Shown here piece by piece: positions 51,289 to 59,958 of a stretch of DNA of 64,000 nt. Made by a program: the position numbers and the translations under genes. The first letter of the stretch is position 1. Each line of letters opens with the position of its first letter. The stretch is from Hydrogenophaga sp. (GTDB taxonomy: Bacteria > Pseudomonadota > Gammaproteobacteria > Burkholderiales > Burkholderiaceae_C), in contig NZ_JAILWB010000007.1 of NCBI RefSeq assembly GCF_025699295.1, positions 1 to 64,000 on the forward strand, given 5' to 3'. Below the pieces are notes generated by a model. That model saw only the letters and a program-made list of their open reading frames with translations, was not told the DNA's origin and did not search any database.

Positions 51289-51337
51289 TTCCGCTGTGTT
51301 CTTGAACTGTCGCCGCGCTGCGGCTCCGAGGCTACCC

Positions 51338-52099
51338 ATGCTTGAAACCCAAGACCTCACGGTCCGCTTCGGTGGGCACGTGGCGGTGAGTGCTGTCTCG
51401 TGCGCGTTCGCGCCGGGCACGCTTACAGCCATCGTCGGCCCCAACGGCGCGGGCAAGACGACCTACTTCAACCTGATCTCCGGACAGATCAAGGCCAGTG
51501 CCGGGCGCGTGCGGCTCAACGGGCGGGATCTGTCCGGGCTGGGTGCACCGGCGCGTGCGCAGGCCGGGCTGGGGCGCGCGTTCCAGCTCACCAACCTGTT
51601 CCCCAACCTCACGGTGCAGGAGAACGTGCGCCTGGCGGTGCAGGCCCGGGCCGGCGCGGGGCTGAACCTCTGGCGCGTCTGGAGCGACCGGCGCGACCTG
51701 CTGCAGCGTGCCGACGAGGTGCTGGAGACCGTGGCGCTGGCCGACAAGCGCGACGCGCTGGCGTCGAGCCTGCCGCACGGCGACCAGCGCAAGCTGGAGG
51801 TGGGCATCCTGATGGCGCTGGAGCCGCAGGTGTTCATGTTCGACGAACCCACCGCCGGCATGAGCGTGGACGAGGTGCCGGTGATCCTGAACCTGATCCG
51901 GCAACTGAAGAACGACAAGACCAAGACCATCCTGCTGGTCGAACACAAGATGGACGTGGTGCGCGAACTCTCGGACCGCATCATCGTGCTGCACAACGGC
52001 GAGCTGGTGGCCGACGGCGAACCCGCCACCGTGATCGCGTCGCCCGTGGTGCAGCAGGCCTACCTGGGCATCAACCCGGAAGAAGAGGTGAGCGCATGA
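51338..52099 (+). CDS. livG: LIV-type ABC transporter ATP-binding protein (LivG type)
   Basis: 253 residues. Walker A GPNGAGKTT (about 34-42), signature LPHGDQRKLE and Walker B VFMFDEPTAG. Start chosen at MLETQDLTVRFGG; the upstream in-frame sequence runs through the REP-like hairpins. It energises uptake with LivF. It overlaps livF by 4 bp. Confidence 0.93.
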   Translation: MLETQDLTVRFGGHVAVSAVSCAFAPGTLTAIVGPNGAGKTTYFNLISGQIKASAGRVRLNGRDLSGLGAPARAQAGLGRAFQLTNLFPNLTVQENVRLAVQARAGAGLNLWRVWSDRRDLLQRADEVLETVALADKRDALASSLPHGDQRKLEVGILMALEPQVFMFDEPTAGMSVDEVPVILNLIRQLKNDKTKTILLVEHKMDVVRELSDRIIVLHNGELVADGEPATVIASPVVQQAYLGINPEEEVSA

Positions 52100-52830
52100 G
52101 CGACCTCCTGACCTTGAGCGGCGTGCACACGCACATCGGCGCGTACCACATCCTCCATGGCGTGGACCTGCAGGTGCCCGAGGGCCAGCTCACCATGCTG
52201 CTGGGCCGCAACGGCGCGGGCAAGACGACCACGCTGCGCACCATCATGGGACTGTGGCACGCCAGCCAGGGCACGGTGACGCTCGATGGCGCGGACATCA
52301 CCCAGCGCCCCACGCCCGACATCGCGCACAGCGGTGTGGCCTACGTGCCCGAGAGCATGGGCATCTTCTCGGACCTGTCGGTGCGCGAGAACCTGCTGCT
52401 GGCCGCGCGCGGCGCGCGCACGCTCGACGACATCGACACGCAGCGGCTCGAATGGATCTTCGGCCTGTTCCCGGCCATGAAGAAGTTCTGGCTGCACCCG
52501 GCCGGCAAGCTCAGCGGCGGGCAGAAGCAGATGCTCGCGGTCTCGCGCGCGATCGTGGAGCCGCGCAAGCTGCTGCTGATCGACGAGCCCAGCAAGGGCC
52601 TGGCGCCCGCGATCATCCAGAACATGATCGCGGCCTTCAAGGAACTCAAGGCCGCGAAGACCACCATCCTGCTGGTCGAGCAGAACTTCAACTTCGCGCG
52701 CCAGCTCGGCGACACCGTGGCCGTGATGGACGACGGGCGCGTGGTGCACAGCGGTTCGATGGCCGAACTGGCGAGCAACGAAACCCTGCAGTCGAAGCTG
52801 CTCGGACTCTCTCTCGGAGCGCACCAATGA
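52096..52830 (+). CDS. livF: LIV-type ABC transporter ATP-binding protein (LivF type)
   Basis: 244 residues. Walker A GRNGAGKTT, signature LSGGQKQML and Walker B LLLIDEPSKGLAP, the last typical of LivF. It starts in the ATGA overlap with livG and ends in a similar overlap with livH. Confidence 0.94.
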   Translation: MSDLLTLSGVHTHIGAYHILHGVDLQVPEGQLTMLLGRNGAGKTTTLRTIMGLWHASQGTVTLDGADITQRPTPDIAHSGVAYVPESMGIFSDLSVRENLLLAARGARTLDDIDTQRLEWIFGLFPAMKKFWLHPAGKLSGGQKQMLAVSRAIVEPRKLLLIDEPSKGLAPAIIQNMIAAFKELKAAKTTILLVEQNFNFARQLGDTVAVMDDGRVVHSGSMAELASNETLQSKLLGLSLGAHQ

Positions 52831-53813
52831 TTGCCCTCAAGGACTTCGACTGGAAGCCGCTCGCTCTGGTGCCCGTGCTCGCGCTGATCGCGCTGCCGCT
52901 CACCGGCAGCGCATCCACCTGGCTCACGCTCACCGTGGCGGGTCTGGCCATGGGCATGATCATCTTCATCATCGCCTCGGGCCTCACGCTGGTGTTCGGG
53001 CTCATGGACGTGCTCAACTTCGGCCACGGCGTGTTCATCGCGCTGGGCGCCTTCGTGGCCACGACCGTGCTGGCGAGCATGAACAGCTACACCACGGCCG
53101 ACAGCCTGTGGCTCAACCTGGTGGCGCTGCTGCCGGCCATGCTGGTGGCCATGGCGGTGGCCGGCGCGCTGGGCTGGGTGTTCGAGCGCCTGATCATCCG
53201 CCCGGTGTACGGCATGCACCTCAAGCAGATCCTCATCACCATGGGCGGCATGATCATCGGCGAGGAGCTGATCAAGGTGGTATGGGGGCCGGAGCAGATT
53301 CCGCTGCCGCTGCCCGAGTCGCTGCGTGGGTCCTTCATCTTCGGCGACGCAGCGGTGGAGAAGTACCGCCTGCTGGCGGTGCTGGTCGGCGCAGCGGTGT
53401 TCGCGGCCATGGTCTGGACGCTCAACCGCACCAAGGTCGGCCTGCTCGTGCGTGCCGGCGTGCAGGACCGCGAGATGGTCGAGTCGCTCGGCTACCGCAT
53501 CCGCCAGCTCTTCATCGGCGTTTTCGTGGTCGGCAGCGCGCTGGCCGGCCTGGGTGGTGTGATGTGGGCGCTGTACCAGCAGTCGGTCATTCCGCAGATG
53601 GGCGCGCAGGTGAACGTGCTGATCTTCATCGTCATCATCATCGGCGGCCTGGGTTCCACCACTGGCGCGCTCATCGGCGCGCTGCTGGTGGGTCTGATGG
53701 CCAACTACACCGGCTTCCTGGTGCCCAAGGTCGCGCTGTTCTCCAACATCGCGCTCATGGTCGCCATCTTGCTGTGGCGGCCCCAGGGCGTCTATCCCGT
53801 GACCAACCGTTGA
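52827..53813 (+). CDS. livH: LIV-type ABC transporter permease (LivH type)
   Basis: 328 residues with about eight transmembrane helices. The segment SGLTLVFGLMDVLNFGHG is the characteristic start of LivH permeases. It forms the channel with LivM. Its ATG overlaps the livF stop by 4 bp. Confidence 0.94.
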   Translation: MIALKDFDWKPLALVPVLALIALPLTGSASTWLTLTVAGLAMGMIIFIIASGLTLVFGLMDVLNFGHGVFIALGAFVATTVLASMNSYTTADSLWLNLVALLPAMLVAMAVAGALGWVFERLIIRPVYGMHLKQILITMGGMIIGEELIKVVWGPEQIPLPLPESLRGSFIFGDAAVEKYRLLAVLVGAAVFAAMVWTLNRTKVGLLVRAGVQDREMVESLGYRIRQLFIGVFVVGSALAGLGGVMWALYQQSVIPQMGAQVNVLIFIVIIIGGLGSTTGALIGALLVGLMANYTGFLVPKVALFSNIALMVAILLWRPQGVYPVTNR

Positions 53814-53826
53814 ACAGGAGCGCCGC

Positions 53827-54927
53827 ATGATTTCCCGCATCCTCTCCAACGACCTGCCGCGCAGCCGCTGGCTGGCCGCCGTGCTGATCGTGCTGTTCCT
53901 CGGCCTGGCCTTCGCGCCCTTCCTGTTCCCGGGCGTGAAGGCGCTCAACGTGGCCGCCAAGGTGCTGATCTTCGTGGCGCTGGTGGCCAGCTTCGACCTG
54001 CTGCTGGGCTACACCGGCATCGTCAGCTTCGCGCACACCATGTTCTTCGGCATCGGCGCGTACGGCGTGGCGATCGCGCTGAACGCGGTCGAGGAACCGA
54101 GCTGGGGTGCGATCGCGCTGGGCGTGGTCTGCGCGCTGGCGATCTCGTTCGTGCTCTCGCTGCTGATCGGCCTGTTCTCGCTGCGTGTGAAGGCGATCTT
54201 CTTCGCCATGATCACGCTCGCCGTGGCCTCGGCATTCCTCACCCTGGCCTCGCAGCTCTCGGACTTCACTGGTGGCGAGGACGGCCTGAGCTTCTCCGTG
54301 CCCGAGCTGTTGTCACCCGCCTTCAGCCTGCGCGAGGAGCCGCTGGCCACGCCGCTGGGCGAGGTGGATCTGGACGGCCGCTTCATCACCTACTACCTGC
54401 TCTTTGTCGCGGTCACGGCGATCTTCCTGACCATCCTGCGCATCGTGAACTCGCCCTTCGGCCGCGTGCTGCAGGCGATCCGCGAGAACGACTTCCGCGC
54501 CGAGGCCCTGGGCTACCGTACGGTGGTCTACCGCACGCTCTCCAACGTGCTCTCGGCCGCGTTCGCCACGCTCGCGGGCTGCCTGCTCGCGCTCTGGCTG
54601 CGCTACCAGGGACCCGACACCTCGCTGTCGTTCGAGATCATGCTCGACATCCTGCTGATCGTCGTCATCGGCGGCATGGGCACGCTGTACGGCGCGCTCA
54701 TCGGCAGCGTGATCTTCGTGCTCGCGCAGAGCTACCTGCAGGACCTGCTGCGCCTGGCGGGCGGTGCCGCCGAGGGCATTCCCCTGCTGCCCGCGCTGCT
54801 CACGCCCGACCGCTGGCTGCTCTGGCTGGGTCTGCTGTTCGTGCTCTCGGTCTATTACTTTCCCACCGGCATCGTGGGCAAGCTGCGGGAGCGCGCGGTG
54901 CTCGCCCGCCTGAGGGGCCGCCCATGA
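53827..54927 (+). CDS. livM: LIV-type ABC transporter permease (LivM type)
   Basis: 366 residues with about ten transmembrane helices and the LivM motif FDLLLGYTGIVSFAH near residue 58. AACAGGAGC precedes the ATG. It overlaps the hydrolase gene by 4 bp. Confidence 0.94.
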   Translation: MISRILSNDLPRSRWLAAVLIVLFLGLAFAPFLFPGVKALNVAAKVLIFVALVASFDLLLGYTGIVSFAHTMFFGIGAYGVAIALNAVEEPSWGAIALGVVCALAISFVLSLLIGLFSLRVKAIFFAMITLAVASAFLTLASQLSDFTGGEDGLSFSVPELLSPAFSLREEPLATPLGEVDLDGRFITYYLLFVAVTAIFLTILRIVNSPFGRVLQAIRENDFRAEALGYRTVVYRTLSNVLSAAFATLAGCLLALWLRYQGPDTSLSFEIMLDILLIVVIGGMGTLYGALIGSVIFVLAQSYLQDLLRLAGGAAEGIPLLPALLTPDRWLLWLGLLFVLSVYYFPTGIVGKLRERAVLARLRGRP

Positions 54928-55790
54928 ATCCGACCACGCCGCCCGCACCCCGCTCGCGCTACCTCGCTTGCGAAGGCCGCGAGATCCACTTCATGGACTG
55001 GGAGCCCGAAACCCCCACCGGGCCGGTGGTGGTGGCCTGGCACGGCCTGGCGCGCACCGGCCGCGACATGGACCCGCTGGCCGCACACCTGTGCGCCCTG
55101 GGCTGGCGCGTCATCTGTCCCGACACCATCGGCCGCGGCCTGAGCCAGTGGAGCCCGGCGCCCGAGGCCGAGTACTGCCTGGACTTCTACAGCCGCATCG
55201 CCACAGCACTGGTGGACCAGCTCGCGCTCAAGCGCTTCCACTGGGTGGGCACCTCCATGGGGGGCGCGATCGGCATGGCGTGCGCCGCCGGCCCGTTGCA
55301 CGGGCGCATCGAGCGCCTGGTGCTCAACGACATCGGCCCGAAGCTGGCCGACGCCGCCGTGCAACGCATCCGCAGCTACGCCGGCAGCCCGCCGGCCTTC
55401 GCGACCGTGGGCGAGCTGGAGCAGTACTTCCGCACCGTCTACAAGCCCTACGGCTATCTGAGCGACGCGCAGTGGCGCCTGTTCACCGAAAGCTCCACCC
55501 GCCGCCTGCCCGACGGCCGCGTGACGCCGCACTACGACCCGGCCATGGTGCAGCAGTTCATCCACCACCCGGCGGACTACGACTTGTGGCCCGCCTACGA
55601 CCGCATCGACATCCCGGTGCTCTGCCTGCGCGGCGCGGACTCGGACCTGCTGCTGGCCGACACCGCCGAGGCCATGCGCGACCGGGGTCCGCGCGCGCTG
55701 GTGGTGACCATTGCCGGATGCGGTCACGCGCCGGCGTTGAACGTGCCCGAGCAACTGGATCTTGTGCAGCGTTTTCTGGCGGGGCACTGA
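54924..55790 (+). CDS. Alpha/beta hydrolase
   Basis: 288 residues. Catalytic motifs: HGLARTG (oxyanion area, about 41-47), nucleophile Ser in GTSMGG (about 109-114) and His in GCGHAP near the C-terminus. No signal peptide, so cytoplasmic. As the last gene of the transporter operon (4-bp overlap with livM), it probably hydrolyses the imported compound or a derivative, for example an ester, lactone or amide. Confidence 0.88.
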   Translation: MNPTTPPAPRSRYLACEGREIHFMDWEPETPTGPVVVAWHGLARTGRDMDPLAAHLCALGWRVICPDTIGRGLSQWSPAPEAEYCLDFYSRIATALVDQLALKRFHWVGTSMGGAIGMACAAGPLHGRIERLVLNDIGPKLADAAVQRIRSYAGSPPAFATVGELEQYFRTVYKPYGYLSDAQWRLFTESSTRRLPDGRVTPHYDPAMVQQFIHHPADYDLWPAYDRIDIPVLCLRGADSDLLLADTAEAMRDRGPRALVVTIAGCGHAPALNVPEQLDLVQRFLAGH

Positions 55791-55836
55791 GCTGAGACAG
55801 ACCCGGTACGATCGAGTTCATGGATGGCCACTGACC

Positions 55837-56679
55837 ATGAACCCGGTTGAGCATGAATGCATCATCCTGTTCGCAGTCGTCGAGATGATCGACGACATGG
55901 TGAACCACGCCATGTTCGAGCGGCTTGTGACTACAAAGGATACGAACGTCATGTTCGTCGGTTCGGCTGAGAAGCGGCTCTTCAACATCTTGCTTGTGGA
56001 TTTTCTTTCCGCCCCAGTGCCGAGGGGTGGCTTCATGCCCTTCGATCTCCCTGCGGTACCTGCACAAGGCCTGACGGATCGGAGCTATTTGTTCTATTTG
56101 AAGCAGGTGTGTGCACATCCGCAGCTAGGGTCAGATGCAACGGAGCTGTCCCACACGGTAGAGCACTTTGCGGCGTGGCTTGAGGATAGACAACCAATTG
56201 ATCGGATGTGGCTTGGCGAAGTGGGGGTGGAGTCAAATCTATTGGCGAGTAGGTACGAATTCCTCAAGATTTCCGGGAACATCGGGAAGCACAACTTCTC
56301 TAGGCTGGATTCAGATATTGGGAGACTTGTTCGGATATATGCCGACAGTGGGACGCCTCTGACGAGGGCTCAGGCTGTTGTCGCGCTCCCGAGCATTTAC
56401 GAGTGGCTTCACTCGAACTATTTCGCTTATCACGCGAGCACAATCGCGGAGTTCTTGAATCAACTTCGGTGGTCTATCCAGCGATTCTTGGAGCCGGAAT
56501 GGAAACGGTCTTACATCCGAGATGCGGATCCAAACTCACCAAGTTATCAATACAGTTATCCGGTGGGGTGCAACGAGGAAGTTGCACGCTCAATGTACTG
56601 GTGCCTCATGAACAAGGTTCGCCAACGTCCGCACTTCCCGGAGTTCACGGTAACGAAGCATTTGAAGCAGCAGTACTGA
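55837..56679 (+). CDS. Hypothetical protein of atypical base composition
   Basis: 280 residues, mostly helical by eye, with no family I recognise. Two counted lines give about 50-55 percent GC against well over 60 in the neighbours, and codon use is different, which suggests transfer. ISGNIGKHNFSRL (about 146-158) is weakly reminiscent of the Arg/Asn-X-His motif of HEPN proteins, but that is only a guess. No good Shine-Dalgarno sequence precedes the ATG. It is 46 bp after the hydrolase gene and convergent with fic. Confidence 0.65.
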   Translation: MNPVEHECIILFAVVEMIDDMVNHAMFERLVTTKDTNVMFVGSAEKRLFNILLVDFLSAPVPRGGFMPFDLPAVPAQGLTDRSYLFYLKQVCAHPQLGSDATELSHTVEHFAAWLEDRQPIDRMWLGEVGVESNLLASRYEFLKISGNIGKHNFSRLDSDIGRLVRIYADSGTPLTRAQAVVALPSIYEWLHSNYFAYHASTIAEFLNQLRWSIQRFLEPEWKRSYIRDADPNSPSYQYSYPVGCNEEVARSMYWCLMNKVRQRPHFPEFTVTKHLKQQY

Positions 56680-56747
56680 GGCCGTCGTGGTCAATGGGGC
56701 GCTTGGCAGTGGGACTTGGAGTCTTGCTACTTCTCAGGAAAATGTCC

Positions 56748-57926
56748 TCAGCTGCGGTCTAGGTGCGCCCAACCCGGTACGTTCACAAAGTAGCGCAACG
56801 CCTTGCCCTGGCCTCGCGTGAACAGCAATCCACCATGCACCAGTTGAGCCAGATCGCGCGTGGCCGTGGCCTTGGACGTGCCGGTCATCTTGATGTACTT
56901 CGCCGCGTTCAGGCCGCCGAGAAATCCACCGTCGCCATCGTCCAGCAAACGTTGCACCACCTTGCGCTGCCGCATGTTCATTTCGGTGCTGGCGTGTTGT
57001 GCCCAGAAGCGTGATTTTTCCAGCGCGACCTGAATCAACGAGCCGGTGTGCTCGCAGGCGCGCAGGTACTGCTGAATGAACCACAGCACCCACGCGGACA
57101 CGTCGGTGTCGCCATGTTGTGCGGCCTGCAGCGCGTCGTAGTAGCCGCGCCGCTGCGCCAGCAACTGGTGTGAAAGACTCACCAGCCGCTGTGGCGCGGC
57201 CGCATCCTGGGCCAGCGCCAGGTCGATGATGGCGCGACCGATGCGGCCGTTGCCGTCTTCGAACGGGTGGATGGATTCGAACCAGAGGTGTGCGATGGCC
57301 GCGCGGGCAATGCCATCCAGCGGCACCGCTTCTTGCGTCAGGCCGGGCCGCGTGCGCGCAAACCAGTCCAGGAAGGCCTGCATCTGCGGGTCCATCTGTG
57401 AAGAAGGCGGCGCCGTGTAGTGCACCACTTCCCGTCCGGGCAGGCCACTCACGATCTGCATGGGATCCGCATGGTCGCGGTAGTTGCCGACCCGGATGCG
57501 CCGCAAGCCGCTGGCACCGGTGGGGAACAGTGCCGCGTGCCAGCGGCACAAGCGGTCCTTGCTCAGCGCATCCGCAAAGTTCCGGGTTGCGTCTTCCATC
57601 ACGTCCACCAGCCCATCCACTTGCCGGTTCACGGGAGCCGTCGCGTCCGAATCCAGCCCGAGATGCCGCAGCACGGACGACCGCACCGAATCCGGGTTCA
57701 ATGCCTCGCCCTCGATGGCGGAAGTGGCCAGGGCTTCCTGTATCCACAATTCGCGCAGGGTGGGCGCGGTGGCATCCAGCCCCACGGCGGCGCATTGGCC
57801 GATCAACTGCCCCTGACGCTGCCGAGCCCGGAGCAGGGCGGCCGCCACTTCGGCGGTCGACGCCGTCAGGTCGGGCCAGCCAGGGGCTTGCCAGATCAGG
57901 AGCGCGGGGGTGGAGGAGCGTTTCAT
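56748..57926 (-). CDS. Fic family protein (adenylyltransferase) with winged-helix domain
   Basis: 392 residues. The N-terminal region (LIWQAPGWPDL) matches DUF4172. The Fic motif HPFEDGNGRIGR (220-231) is intact, and the self-inhibitory motif TSAIEG (68-73, pattern S/T-x3-E-G/N) makes it a class II Fic enzyme that needs relief to act. The C-terminal part (about 310-390, SKATATRDLAQLVHGGLL) is a winged helix that may bind DNA. Such proteins AMPylate target proteins. Start at 57926 (MKRSS); codons upstream (57935 ATG) are possible. Two palindromes overlap the start. Confidence 0.9.
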   Translation of the reverse strand: MKRSSTPALLIWQAPGWPDLTASTAEVAAALLRARQRQGQLIGQCAAVGLDATAPTLRELWIQEALATSAIEGEALNPDSVRSSVLRHLGLDSDATAPVNRQVDGLVDVMEDATRNFADALSKDRLCRWHAALFPTGASGLRRIRVGNYRDHADPMQIVSGLPGREVVHYTAPPSSQMDPQMQAFLDWFARTRPGLTQEAVPLDGIARAAIAHLWFESIHPFEDGNGRIGRAIIDLALAQDAAAPQRLVSLSHQLLAQRRGYYDALQAAQHGDTDVSAWVLWFIQQYLRACEHTGSLIQVALEKSRFWAQHASTEMNMRQRKVVQRLLDDGDGGFLGGLNAAKYIKMTGTSKATATRDLAQLVHGGLLFTRGQGKALRYFVNVPGWAHLDRS

Positions 57927-57987
57927 GAGCCGCATTTTAGGCAAATACAGCTCAAAACATGAGCCGTATTTTGCAAAACCCAGCTCA
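57926..57987 (-). promoter_or_regulatory. Two tandem palindromes over the fic start (operator candidates)
   Basis: Copy 1 (57926-57954) has arms TGAGCCGCATTT and AAATACAGCTCA; copy 2 (57960-57987) has TGAGCCGTATTTT and GCTCA. Both follow TGAGC-N-G-N-ATTT ... AAAT ... GCTCA and start 34 bp apart, about three helical turns. The fic ATG lies at the edge of copy 1. They are likely sites for a dimeric repressor, possibly the Fic protein's own winged helix. Confidence 0.65.
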
Positions 57988-58034
57988 TCGGTGCGATTGC
58001 TGCGTACAGGGGTGGCGCCACCCCCTGAGGAAGG

Positions 58035-58400
58035 CTACTGGCGAAGAACCTTCTCCATCTTCCTGCCCTTCGCCAGCTCATCCACCAGCTTGTCCAGGTA
58101 CCGGATCTTCTGCATCAGCGGATCCTCCACCGCTTCCACCCGCACACCGCAGACCACGCCCGTGATCAGCGACGAGTTCGGGTTCATGGCCGGGGCGTGG
58201 GCGAAGAAGGTTTCAAAGTCGTTGCCCTGTTCGATCTGCCGCTCCAGGCCGGCCTGGTCGTAGCCGGTGAGCCAGCGGATGATTTCGTCGACTTCTTCTT
58301 TCGTCCGGCCCTTGCGCTGCGCCTTCTGGACGTACATGGGGTAGACCTTGGCGAAGGCCATCGTGAAGATGCGGTGGGTGGTGGTTTGGGTCGCGGCCAT
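58035..58400 (-). CDS. DUF2200 family protein
   Basis: 121 residues. [20 protein letters not shown] and [15 protein letters not shown] are the conserved sequences of DUF2200, a small cytoplasmic family of unknown function. No signal or membrane segment. It stands 48 bp upstream of the fic palindromes and divergent from the acetyltransferase gene. Confidence 0.88.
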   Translation of the reverse strand: MAATQTTTHRIFTMAFAKVYPMYVQKAQRKGRTKEEVDEIIRWLTGYDQAGLERQIEQGNDFETFFAHAPAMNPNSSLITGVVCGVRVEAVEDPLMQKIRYLDKLVDELAKGRKMEKVLRQ

Positions 58401-58470
58401 GGTGGGGTTTCACTCCTGCAAACTGCGCTCGCGACACATCATGAGCGTTCTTCGCACATCGGCACAATGG

Positions 58471-58489
58471 CCCCTTCTGATGGAAGGGG
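58471..58489 (+). promoter_or_regulatory. Hairpin covering the ribosome-binding site of the acetyltransferase
   Basis: CCCCTTC (58471-58477) pairs with GAAGGGG (58483-58489) around a 5-base loop. The second arm is the Shine-Dalgarno sequence, seven bases before the ATG at 58497. In the closed form the ribosome would be kept out. Confidence 0.45.
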
Positions 58490-58496
58490 TCCCCCA

Positions 58497-59000
58497 ATGA
58501 AGACACACCATGTGGCGGTGCTGGCGCGGCATGACGTCGGCACGATGCGATCCATGCTCGCCATGTTTGGCGAGGCGTTTGAAGATATTCCCACCTACAC
58601 GCAAGCCCAGCCCGACGACGCCTGGCTGCAGCGTCTGCTGGCGGGCGATGCGTTCATCGCCGTGGCCGCGCTGGCCGGCGAGAAGGTGGTGGGCGGGCTG
58701 GCGGCGTATGTGTTGCCCAAGTTCGAGCAGGCGCGTTCGGAGATCTATATCTACGACCTGGCGGTGGACGCCGCGCACCGGCGCCAGGGCATTGCCACCG
58801 CGCTGATTGAGGAGCTCAAGCGCGTGGCGCGGGAGCGGGGCGCCTACGTGATCTTCGTCCAGGCCGATCACGGGGACGACCCGGCGATCGCGCTGTACAC
58901 CAAGCTGGGTGTGCGCGAGGACGTGCTGCATTTCGACATCGCGCCCGGCGGCGTGCCGCTACAGTCGGCGCCATGCAGACCAAATGGCTTGAAGACCTGA
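58497..59000 (+). CDS. GNAT acetyltransferase, AAC(3)-I-like
   Basis: 167 residues, a GNAT fold with the acetyl-CoA loop RRQGIA (95-100). The central sequence [21 protein letters not shown] (69-90), then [17 protein letters not shown] and ALYTKLG matches, as I remember it, the aminoglycoside 3-N-acetyltransferases AAC(3)-I (gentamicin type) over nearly the whole length. It lies on what looks like chromosomal DNA rather than an integron or transposon. The function as a resistance enzyme is inferred. It overlaps the LysR gene by 28 bp. Confidence 0.85.
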   Translation: MKTHHVAVLARHDVGTMRSMLAMFGEAFEDIPTYTQAQPDDAWLQRLLAGDAFIAVAALAGEKVVGGLAAYVLPKFEQARSEIYIYDLAVDAAHRRQGIATALIEELKRVARERGAYVIFVQADHGDDPAIALYTKLGVREDVLHFDIAPGGVPLQSAPCRPNGLKT

Positions 59001-59869
59001 TCGCCCTGTCGCACACCGGCAGCCTCACGCGCGCCGCGGAGCAGCGGCATGTGACCCATCCGGCCTTCGGGCGGCGCATCAAGGCGCTGGAGGCCTGGGC
59101 CGGCGCGCCCCTGATCGAGCGGCGCGGGACATCCGTGCACTTGACGGGGCAGGGCGAGAAGCTGCTCGGGTACGCGTTGCAGATGGTCCCTGCCATGGCC
59201 CAGGCCAGGAGCGAGATCGCGGGGGCGGACGGCGAAGGGCGCGCGGCCACTGTGACCCTGACCACGGGCCGCACCCTGGCCCGGACGGTGGCGGCCGACT
59301 GGCTTGCCAGGATCCGGCGCCAGCGCGCCGGCGTGCGGGTGGTGGTGCGCACCGGGTCGATGGCGGAAACCCTGCAGCGCTTCGAGCGCGGCGAGTCGGA
59401 TTTCATGCTGACCTACCACCACCCGCAAATCGCCATGCGGCTGAGTTCGCACCAGTACCTGCAGCGCAGGGTGGCGAGCGATCGCCTGGTGCCGGTGGGC
59501 AAGGTCAACGCCCTGGGGCACGCGTCGTTCGGCTTTGACACCGCCCAGGCCGTCCCGTACCTGGCCTATGCCGACACCCTGGCCCTGGGGCGGCTGGTGC
59601 GTGACCACCTGAGCAACCACCCGAAGGCGCCGCGGCTCGCGGAGACGATCGAATGCGATTCGGCCGACGCCTTGCTGGAATACGCGCTCAAGGGATTGGG
59701 CGTGGCGTGGCTGCCATGGTCGCTGGCCGCGGGCGCCTGCAAGGCGAAGCAGCTGGCGCCGGTGGGCAGCAAGGCCCTGGAGATCGGCTTCGAGATCCGC
59801 ATGGTGCGCGCCAAGCGGAAACTCTCACCCGCGGCGGAATCGTTCTGGCAGACTGTGGACCCCGGTTGA
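58973..59869 (+). CDS. LysR-family transcriptional regulator
   Basis: 298 residues. The HTH (about 3-60, with [20 protein letters not shown]) and a LysR substrate domain are clear. It overlaps the acetyltransferase gene and is followed by an inverted repeat and the Bug receptor gene on the same strand, so it may control that pair. The HTH is slightly unusual in having [12 protein letters not shown] rather than QPALSRQIRRLE. Confidence 0.9.
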   Translation: MQTKWLEDLIALSHTGSLTRAAEQRHVTHPAFGRRIKALEAWAGAPLIERRGTSVHLTGQGEKLLGYALQMVPAMAQARSEIAGADGEGRAATVTLTTGRTLARTVAADWLARIRRQRAGVRVVVRTGSMAETLQRFERGESDFMLTYHHPQIAMRLSSHQYLQRRVASDRLVPVGKVNALGHASFGFDTAQAVPYLAYADTLALGRLVRDHLSNHPKAPRLAETIECDSADALLEYALKGLGVAWLPWSLAAGACKAKQLAPVGSKALEIGFEIRMVRAKRKLSPAAESFWQTVDPG

Positions 59870-59891
59870 CCGGTACGTTCCGGCAATCCTG

Positions 59892-59908
59892 TGTGCCGAA
59901 ACGGCACA
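59892..59908 (+). promoter_or_regulatory. LysR-type inverted repeat (T-N11-A)
   Basis: TGTGCCG (59892-59898) and CGGCACA (59902-59908) form a perfect inverted repeat with a central AAA and fit the T-N11-A LysR box. It lies 51 bp before the receptor gene. A second hairpin, CCCCGA/TCGGGG (59921-59940), follows in the leader. Confidence 0.5.
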
Positions 59909-59958
59909 ACCGCGGTGTGTCCCCGAACCAAGAATCGGGGCTCCACAGGAGACACACC

